The notes under the pieces: model-generated
Databases searched by the model: none
Seen by the model: the letters and a program-made list of their open reading frames with translations, nothing else
What the model was told of the DNA's origin: nothing
DNA from: Komagataeibacter medellinensis NBRC 3288
Lineage (GTDB): Bacteria; Pseudomonadota; Alphaproteobacteria; Acetobacterales; Acetobacteraceae
DNA length: 64,000 bases
Direction: 5' to 3'
Assembly (NCBI RefSeq): GCF_000182745.2
Contig: NC_016027.1
Coordinates: forward strand, 809,001 to 873,000
Shown here: in pieces, positions 58,409-64,000 of the stretch
Layout of the letters: each line of letters opens with the position of its first letter
How positions within the stretch are numbered: the first letter of the stretch is position 1
Program-made: the position numbers and the translations under genes

Positions 58409-59005
58409 TCAGGCGGCCTTGCGTGGCGTATTGCACCCACGCGCGATGGCGAGGAAATTGGCCATAATGTCGTGGCCATGTTCGGAAGCGATGCTCTCAG
58501 GGTGGAACTGCACGCCAAAAACCGGCAGGCTGGCGTGGCGCAGGCCCATGATCACGCCATCATCGGTGTGGGCGGTGGCCACGAGCGTTTCGGGCAGGCT
58601 TTCGGGGGCCACGGTCAGGCTGTGGTAGCGGGTGGCGTTGAACGGGTCTGGCAGGCCGGTAAAAATGTCGGTCCCGCCATGGTAGACGGGCGAGACCTTG
58701 CCATGCATCGGCACATCCGCGCGCACCACCTTGCCGCCAAACACCTGACCGATGGCCTGATGGCCAAGGCAGACGCCAAACACCGGCACCTTGCCCGCCG
58801 CCGCCGCGATCAGGTCGCAGCATATCCCGGCTTCGTTAGGGGAACAGGGGCCGGGCGAGATGACAATGGCTTCGGGTTTGAGCGCCAGCGCATCGGCCAC
58901 GCTGATCGCATCGTTGCGGTATACTTCACACGTCTCTCCCAGATCGCCCAGATAATGGACGAGGTTGAACGTGAAGCTGTCATAATTGTCGATCAGGAGG
59001 ATCAT
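58409..59005 (-). CDS. trpG: Anthranilate synthase component II (glutamine amidotransferase)
   Basis: Delivers glutamine-derived ammonia to TrpE; it may also serve p-aminobenzoate synthesis, as PabA-type proteins do. The 198-residue protein has [23 protein letters not shown] at the start, [11 protein letters not shown], the nucleophile C79 in [17 protein letters not shown], and [11 protein letters not shown] at the C-terminus. The start at 59005 trims an open frame reaching 59062. A 236-bp gap with a palindromic repeat separates it from trpE. Confidence 0.95.
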   Translation of the reverse strand: MILLIDNYDSFTFNLVHYLGDLGETCEVYRNDAISVADALALKPEAIVISPGPCSPNEAGICCDLIAAAAGKVPVFGVCLGHQAIGQVFGGKVVRADVPMHGKVSPVYHGGTDIFTGLPDPFNATRYHSLTVAPESLPETLVATAHTDDGVIMGLRHASLPVFGVQFHPESIASEHGHDIMANFLAIARGCNTPRKAA

Positions 59006-59156
59006 GGGCGTATCATGGCTTTTCCGCTGGGCCGGGTCAAACCTTCTGGCATGGCCCGGCATGTCTTGCCTTACCTTAACATGCAGGCAGGGGGCATGAA
59101 ATCACCTTGCGAAATGTTTCAGGCCGTCACCGTAAAAACAGTCCGTAAACAGACAG

Positions 59157-59233
59157 GCGTTTTTGGTGAATCTTTTTGCCAAAAAGCTTCCGGGAACGCT
59201 GCCCTTGAAAAAAGGCGGCACCCAAAAACTTTT
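59157..59233 (+). repeat. Palindromic repeat unit (copy 8)
   Basis: The outer stem is GTTTTTGGT with ACCCAAAAAC. Hairpin 1 is GAATCTTTTT/AAAAAGCTTC with one mismatch, and hairpin 2 is GCTGCCCTT/AAGGCGGC, imperfect. It lies in the gap between trpE and trpG. Confidence 0.83.
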
Positions 59234-59241
59234 ATTCCCTT

Positions 59242-60816
59242 TTACGGGACATCCCCGGTGGCGAAGCGTACCGCTTCCTCCGCCGCGCGGAACAGGGCGC
59301 GGGCTTTCTGGCGGGTTTCCTCGTATTCCGCCTCGGGCACGCTGTCGGCTACCACACCGCAACCCGCCTGCACGTACATCCGCCCGTCCTTGACCACCGC
59401 CATGCGCAGGCCGATGCAGGTATCCATGTCCCCATCGGGGCCGAAATAGCCGATGCACCCGGCATATGTCGCCCGCCGTGTCGGCTCCACCTCGTCGATT
59501 ATTTCCATGGCGCGGATCTTGGGCGCTCCGGTCAGCGTGCCGGCGGGGAAGCCCGACATCAGCGCGTCCAGCGCCTCAAGCTCAGGGCGCAGCGTGCCTT
59601 CCACGTTCGATGAGATATGCATGACATGGCTGAAGCGTTCGATCACGAACTGCTCCGTCACCCTGACCGAACCCAGTTCGCACACCCGGCCCACATCGTT
59701 GCGGCCAAGGTCGATCAGCATCAGGTGCTCGGCGCGTTCCTTGGGGTCGGCCAGCAGTTCGGCCTCCAGCGCCAGGTCCTCGGTGCTGGTGCGGCCGCGC
59801 GGGCGGGTACCGGCCAGCGGGCGCACGGTCATGGTGCCTTCACGCAGGCGCACGAGGATCTCGGGCGATGAACCGACAAGGCTGAACCCGTCAAGATCCA
59901 GATAGAACAGGAAGGGTGCGGGATTGATGCGGCGCAACGCGCGGTACAGCGCAAACGGCGGCAGGCTGAAGGCGGCGCTGAAGCGCTGGCTGGGCACGAT
60001 CTGGAAGGCGTCGCCCGCAGCAATGTAGTCCTGCAACTTCCGCACGATGGCGCAGAATTCATCCTTGCTCATGGTTGATTCCGGCACCGGGGCCGCAATC
60101 TCGCCCACCGGGTCGTCGGGCAGTTCCACCGGGGTGGACAGGGCGGCGCGCGCCTGCTGCAGGCGGGCCTGTGCGGCATTCCACACCGCCTCGGGCGTAA
60201 CACCGGCCTGCGGGCGCAGGGGGGCGGCCAGCAGCAGTTCGTCGCGCACCGTGTCGAATATGGCGAACAGGCCGGGACGCATCAGGATGCCTTCGGGCAG
60301 GTTCAGGTCATCGGCGGGCATGTCTGGCAGGCATTCGACCTGACGGACCATATCATAGCCAAGGTAGCCGAACACGCCGCCGGTCATGGGCGGCAGCCCT
60401 TCAGGCAGGTCGATGCGGCTGGCATGCAGGATGCGCCGCAGCGAGGCCAGCGGCGCCTCGGCTTCGGGCACGAAGGCATGGCTGGAGGCGGAGGGGTCGT
60501 GACACACGCTGGCCTGCCCGTCATGGCAGCGCCAGATCAGGTCAGGCAGCAGGCCGATAACCGAATAGCGCCCGCGCGCGGTGCCGCCCTCCACACTTTC
60601 CAGCAAGAAGGCGTTGTGCCCGCCATTGCCGCCGCCATGGCTGCGCGCAAGCTGTGACAGGCGCAGGAAGGCAGCAACCGGGGTCAGCAGGTCGGCCGGT
60701 TCGACCCGCCACACCACGCTGGCCCCGCCTGCGCGCAGGGTGGCAAGGGCCGCCGTGCGCTGGGCGGCATCGGGCTGCCGGGAGGGTGGGGGCATGCGCG
60801 CGGCGTCTGCGGTCAC
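59242..60816 (-). CDS. trpE: Anthranilate synthase component I
   Basis: Converts chorismate to anthranilate. The 524-residue protein has the N-terminal tryptophan-feedback element LLES (AFLLESVEGGTARGRYSVIG) and the chorismate-binding C-terminal half: AGDAFQIVPSQRFS, LAGTRPRGRTSTED, ERAEHLMLIDLGRNDVGRV, PAGTLTGAPKIRAMEIIDE and GCIGYFGPDGDMD. The start overlaps the ppiD-like gene stop by 4 bp. Confidence 0.97.
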   Translation of the reverse strand: MTADAARMPPPSRQPDAAQRTAALATLRAGGASVVWRVEPADLLTPVAAFLRLSQLARSHGGGNGGHNAFLLESVEGGTARGRYSVIGLLPDLIWRCHDGQASVCHDPSASSHAFVPEAEAPLASLRRILHASRIDLPEGLPPMTGGVFGYLGYDMVRQVECLPDMPADDLNLPEGILMRPGLFAIFDTVRDELLLAAPLRPQAGVTPEAVWNAAQARLQQARAALSTPVELPDDPVGEIAAPVPESTMSKDEFCAIVRKLQDYIAAGDAFQIVPSQRFSAAFSLPPFALYRALRRINPAPFLFYLDLDGFSLVGSSPEILVRLREGTMTVRPLAGTRPRGRTSTEDLALEAELLADPKERAEHLMLIDLGRNDVGRVCELGSVRVTEQFVIERFSHVMHISSNVEGTLRPELEALDALMSGFPAGTLTGAPKIRAMEIIDEVEPTRRATYAGCIGYFGPDGDMDTCIGLRMAVVKDGRMYVQAGCGVVADSVPEAEYEETRQKARALFRAAEEAVRFATGDVP

Positions 60817-62744
60817 TGTGTGGTTCCTGTGTTCTGGCCCGTCACCTCCGCCATCACGGCGCGCAGCGCGGACTCATTGGGCTTTGGCTTGACGATGGCT
60901 TCCAGCGCGCCACCATAGCCCATCTCTATGTCTTCGCCCATGGACTGGGTCAGGCCCGCGCGCACGCGGTCATACAGCGCCTTCTGGGCGGCCGGGTCGG
61001 GGTGGTTGATGGCGGTCAGGGTCGCCACCACGTACCCATCGCCTGCTTCGGTCATGATGTTCTGCCCCACCTTGTCCAGACGGAAGATCAGGGCTGCCAC
61101 CTCACGCGGGATTTCGGGCGCGGGCTGCATGGGGGAGATGGGCTGGCTGTGCTCCAGACCTGGCACGGCGGGCGTGACATGCGCCAAGCCCCCCTGCCCC
61201 TGCGCCTGGTTGTAGAATGCGGCAGCCTGCTGGTCGGCCATGTGGCGGCGCGCATCGGCCAGCCATGCTGCGTTCACGCGCCCCCCGGCCTCAGCCAGGC
61301 TGAGCGGGTGGCCCGGTGTGATGCCATCAACCGACACGGCGTACCACCCCCCGTCCGGCCCCTGTACCAGCGTGGGGCTGGCCCCTTTGGGCTGGGAGAA
61401 CACGCGGGCAATGACTGCCTGCCGCAGCGCATCCGTGCCCGGTATGGGCGCGGGCGTGCCTTCATGGGTATTGCCGCTGGCATCAAGATCACCCGATACG
61501 GCTGCGGCGCCAAGGTCGGCGGGGACGGAGTCCAGCCCGCCGCCAGCAATCGCGTCCTGTAGCTTCTGCACCCGGTCAGCCAGCAGCGCCTGCGCGCGGG
61601 TATGGGCGATCTGGTCATGCAGCGCCTGCTTCACCTCGGCCATGGGGGTGGTATGGGCGGGGGTTATGGCGGTTACGCGAAAGACAACCCAGCCGCCCTC
61701 GCTCCTGACCGGCCCCTGTGTTGCATCGACCGGGGCGGCGAAGACCAGCTTCGCCAGATCGGGGGACGGAATATCGCTTAGCTTCATGCCCGGCAGTTCA
61801 ACGGCTGCCGCATCGCGGCCCGCATCCTTCTGCACCTGCGCCCACGCATTCCCGTCCACCCACTGCGCGCGCAGCGCGGTGGCGCGTACCTCGGTCGGCA
61901 CGGTCACGATCTGCACGTTGCGCCGCTCGGGCGAACTGAAGGTCTGGGCCTGCGCCTTGTAGGCCTGCTGCATCTCGTCATCGGTAATGTCGAGCATGCG
62001 GCCAATCGTGTCGGTCGTAAGCACGACCACACGGGCGTGGCGATATTCGGGAGCGGTGAATTCCCACGGGTGGTTGGCGTGGTAGCGGGCAAGCTGGGCC
62101 TGCGTGGGGGTGGCCGTGACCTGCTGGCTTTCAAAGGGGATGCGCACAAGGTCGATGGTGCGGGTCTGGGCCTCGAAATCAAACAGGTGGCGGACCATCA
62201 CCTCGGACACGCCCACGCCATTGCGAATCGGCTCAAGCAGCATGCGCGAGGCCTGTTCCTGCCGCACCAGTTCGATCAGCCGCCCCTCCGTCATGCCGGT
62301 GCGGCGCAGGCGGTCATTGAACAGCGCGCGGTCGAACTGGCCATTGCCCCCCTTGAAGGCGGGGATGGAGAAAATCTCGTCCCGCACCACGGAATCAGGC
62401 ACGATCAGGAAGTGGCGATCAGCGGCCTCGGCAATTTCGGCCTGCAGCACAAGGCGCTGGAGTACCTGGCGGGCCACCTGCTCACGCGTTGCGGGCGGGA
62501 TCTGGCTGGGGTCCGACAGATGCATGGACTGCGCGACCTGCGGCATCTCGGATTGCAGCGCGTTCTGGTAGGACTGCACCAGGATGGGGCGATCCCCCAC
62601 GCGGGCGGCCACGTCGGCGCGCTCGGTGCCGATGTTCATCAGCACGTCGCCCACGCCAAACCCGATGAAGGCCAGGAAAAACAGCCCGGCAACGATGCGC
62701 CCCACCCATGAATCGACAAACACGCGATACAGAAAAGATAGCAT
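60813..62744 (-). CDS. ppiD: Membrane-anchored peptidyl-prolyl isomerase (PpiD/SurA-like)
   Basis: A 643-residue periplasmic chaperone. One N-terminal membrane anchor (WVGRIVAGLFFLAFIGFGVGDVLM) is followed by a SurA-N-like helical domain (residues ~40-170) and a parvulin-like central region (SSPERRNVQIVTVPTEVRATALR; then VRSEGGWVVFRVTAITPAHTTPMAEVKQAL). A second chaperone-like C-terminal region follows. It assists folding of exported proteins. The frame opens 56 codons upstream but ATG 62744 begins the cytoplasmic tail expected for PpiD. Linkage to trpE recurs in acetic acid bacteria. Confidence 0.88.
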   Translation of the reverse strand: MLSFLYRVFVDSWVGRIVAGLFFLAFIGFGVGDVLMNIGTERADVAARVGDRPILVQSYQNALQSEMPQVAQSMHLSDPSQIPPATREQVARQVLQRLVLQAEIAEAADRHFLIVPDSVVRDEIFSIPAFKGGNGQFDRALFNDRLRRTGMTEGRLIELVRQEQASRMLLEPIRNGVGVSEVMVRHLFDFEAQTRTIDLVRIPFESQQVTATPTQAQLARYHANHPWEFTAPEYRHARVVVLTTDTIGRMLDITDDEMQQAYKAQAQTFSSPERRNVQIVTVPTEVRATALRAQWVDGNAWAQVQKDAGRDAAAVELPGMKLSDIPSPDLAKLVFAAPVDATQGPVRSEGGWVVFRVTAITPAHTTPMAEVKQALHDQIAHTRAQALLADRVQKLQDAIAGGGLDSVPADLGAAAVSGDLDASGNTHEGTPAPIPGTDALRQAVIARVFSQPKGASPTLVQGPDGGWYAVSVDGITPGHPLSLAEAGGRVNAAWLADARRHMADQQAAAFYNQAQGQGGLAHVTPAVPGLEHSQPISPMQPAPEIPREVAALIFRLDKVGQNIMTEAGDGYVVATLTAINHPDPAAQKALYDRVRAGLTQSMGEDIEMGYGGALEAIVKPKPNESALRAVMAEVTGQNTGTTQ

Positions 62745-63004
62745 GAAATACCCTGCGCCAGCACCAAGACAAAGCCGGAAGGAACAGGGCCCGCGCACCA
62801 CGCGCACCCATGGGGCGCCCTGTTTTCCGGTCGGGCACCATACGGTCACGCCGCCGGTTTGACCAGCACCCGCATGCGCGCGGCCTTGCCACGCGTGGCA
62901 TGCGGGTTGCAACGGGGGGCGGGCCGTGGTGTAGGCTCACGGCCATCATATACCATGCCACGCCCGCAGGCGGCACGCACGGGGCATGGACCAGGAGTGG
63001 AAAC

Positions 63005-63748
63005 ATGAAGCAGATTATTGTTGGCAACTGGAAGATGAACGGCCTGAGCGCCGATGCGGACGCGCTGGTCACGGGGCTGGCGGCGGGGCTGGCCGCCCTG
63101 CCCACGCGGGCCGATGTGGTGGTCTGCCCCCCCTTTACCCAGCTTGCGCGGCTGGCGCCCAAGCTGAAGGCCGCTGGCATCGCGCTGGGTGCCCAGGACT
63201 GCCACAAGGACAAATCCGGTGCCCATACCGGTGACATCTCGGCCCCCATGCTGGCGGACCTTGGGGTGCAGTACGTAATCCTTGGCCATTCCGAGCGCCG
63301 TGCCGAGCATGGCGAACTGGACGAGACCGTGCGCGAAAAGACCGTGGCCGCCATGGCCGCCGGCCTGACCCCCATCGTGTGCGTGGGCGAGAACGCCGAT
63401 CAGCGCGACAGCGGGGATTCGCGCGATGCGGTGGGCTGGCAGATCCAGGGATCACTGCCACAGGGTTTTACTGGCATTGTGGCGTATGAGCCGATCTGGG
63501 CCATCGGCTCGGGTACGGCCGCATCACAGCAGGATATTGCCGACATGTCCGCCTTCATCCGCGCCGAACTGGTGCGCCAGTTCGGGGAAGCTGGCAAAAC
63601 GATCCGAATCCTTTATGGTGGCTCGGTCAATGAACGCAATGTCACCGATATCCTGCCCGTTGAAAACGTGGATGGGGCGCTGGTGGGCAATGCCAGCCTG
63701 AAGGCCGATGCCTTCGTGCCGCTTGTCCGCGCCGCCCGCGCCTCGTGA
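63005..63748 (+). CDS. tpiA: Triosephosphate isomerase
   Basis: Interconverts dihydroxyacetone phosphate and glyceraldehyde 3-phosphate. The 247-residue protein has the active-site K10 (GNWKMNG), H95 (LGHSERR) and E162 (VAYEPIWAIGSG), plus the phosphate-binding loop LYGGSVNERN. AGGAG lies seven bases upstream of the ATG. It is divergent from the ppiD-like gene across 260 bp and is followed by secG after 37 bp. Confidence 0.97.
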   Translation: MKQIIVGNWKMNGLSADADALVTGLAAGLAALPTRADVVVCPPFTQLARLAPKLKAAGIALGAQDCHKDKSGAHTGDISAPMLADLGVQYVILGHSERRAEHGELDETVREKTVAAMAAGLTPIVCVGENADQRDSGDSRDAVGWQIQGSLPQGFTGIVAYEPIWAIGSGTAASQQDIADMSAFIRAELVRQFGEAGKTIRILYGGSVNERNVTDILPVENVDGALVGNASLKADAFVPLVRAARAS

Positions 63749-63785
63749 TTGCCGCGCGGCTGGCGGGGCTCTACTGGAAAGACGC

Positions 63786-64000
63786 ATGATCACTGTTCTT
63801 CTTCTACTGCACCTGTTCGTCACCATCGCGCTGATCGGGACCATCCTGATCCAGCGTAGTGAGGGTGGCGGCCTTGGAATCGGCGGCTCGCAGGGCATGG
63901 GCTCCTTCATGTCCGGGCGCGGCACGGCAACGCTGCTGACCCGTTCCACCGCCGTGCTGGGCACGACCTTCATGGTGCTGTCACTGACACTTGCGGTCAT
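63786..64000 (+). CDS. secG: Preprotein translocase subunit SecG (3' end outside the window)
   Basis: The 71 visible residues show the SecG layout: a first membrane helix (LLLLHLFVTIALIGTILIQ), the conserved QRSEGGGLGIGGSQGMGSFMSGRG loop, and a second helix (AVLGTTFMVLSLTLAV). SecG assists SecYEA protein export. The tpiA-secG order is widely conserved. Confidence 0.93.
   Translation, partial: MITVLLLLHLFVTIALIGTILIQRSEGGGLGIGGSQGMGSFMSGRGTATLLTRSTAVLGTTFMVLSLTLAV

Overview
The window is a high-GC chromosomal segment from an alphaproteobacterium, most likely an acetic acid bacterium (Acetobacteraceae; Komagataeibacter/Gluconacetobacter-like). This is inferred from protein character, from a pyruvate dehydrogenase E1 beta subunit carrying its own lipoyl domain, from the ppiD-trpE-trpGDC-moaC and purC-purS-purQ-purL orders, and from a distinctive AT-rich palindromic repeat in many intergenic gaps. 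No species call is possible from the sequence alone. Almost all of it is core housekeeping DNA in long co-directional runs with ATGA/TGATG start-stop overlaps.

Layout. 1-5.7 kb: the start of a response regulator, an L,D-transpeptidase, a cation/proton antiporter, rsmB and guaB. 5.7-6.2 kb: a repeat-rich gap with a nested mobile element. 6.2-13.3 kb (minus strand): mltB-like transglycosylase, DacA-type carboxypeptidase, tmk, holB, metG, tatD-like and MBL hydrolase genes. 13.5-18 kb: DedA protein, ATP-grasp protein, MlaD-like protein, uppP and an MscS channel. An elongator tRNA-Met lies at 18.15 kb.

18.3-29.4 kb is the accessory part. It holds an EcsC protein, an AT-richer GIY-YIG-like ORF, a rhodanese, a CsbD-like and several other small proteins, a DEAH-containing DUF2075-type ATPase, a PAQR/hemolysin III protein, a sugar transporter, a polytopic membrane protein, a decayed quinone oxidoreductase pseudogene, an AT-rich island, and glycine-zipper and LEA-like stress proteins. 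29.4-37.5 kb: adhP, metC-sseA, an AI-2E-type exporter, an EEP nuclease, cardiolipin synthase, a YraN protein and grxD. 37.6-44.4 kb: the purine cluster purB-NRDE-purC-purS-(Rap1a/Tai-like)-purQ-purL-bolA. 44.6-48.7 kb: TerC protein, Slt transglycosylase, pgpA, pncC and a second copy of the mobile element. 48.8-55.6 kb: pyruvate dehydrogenase and lipoate genes (pdhA-pdhB-pdhC-lpdA, lipA, COQ10/RatA). 55.7-62.7 kb: moaC, trpC, trpD, trpG, trpE and ppiD. 63-64 kb: tpiA and the start of secG.

The most unusual content is intergenic. An ~80-nt unit can fold as an outer stem enclosing two hairpins. It occurs in at least eight gaps, with shorter relics and paired substitutions that keep the stems. 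A ~160-bp MITE-like element with ~15-bp terminal inverted repeats carries such a unit and occurs twice. One copy sits inside another palindromic unit, flanked by a TAA duplication, and the other forms the stop codon of a neighbouring gene. Other points are a TrpD with a tandemly duplicated N-terminal domain, four ATGCAT sites upstream of a CsbD-like gene, and a Rap1a/Tai-like gene translationally coupled into the purine operon.
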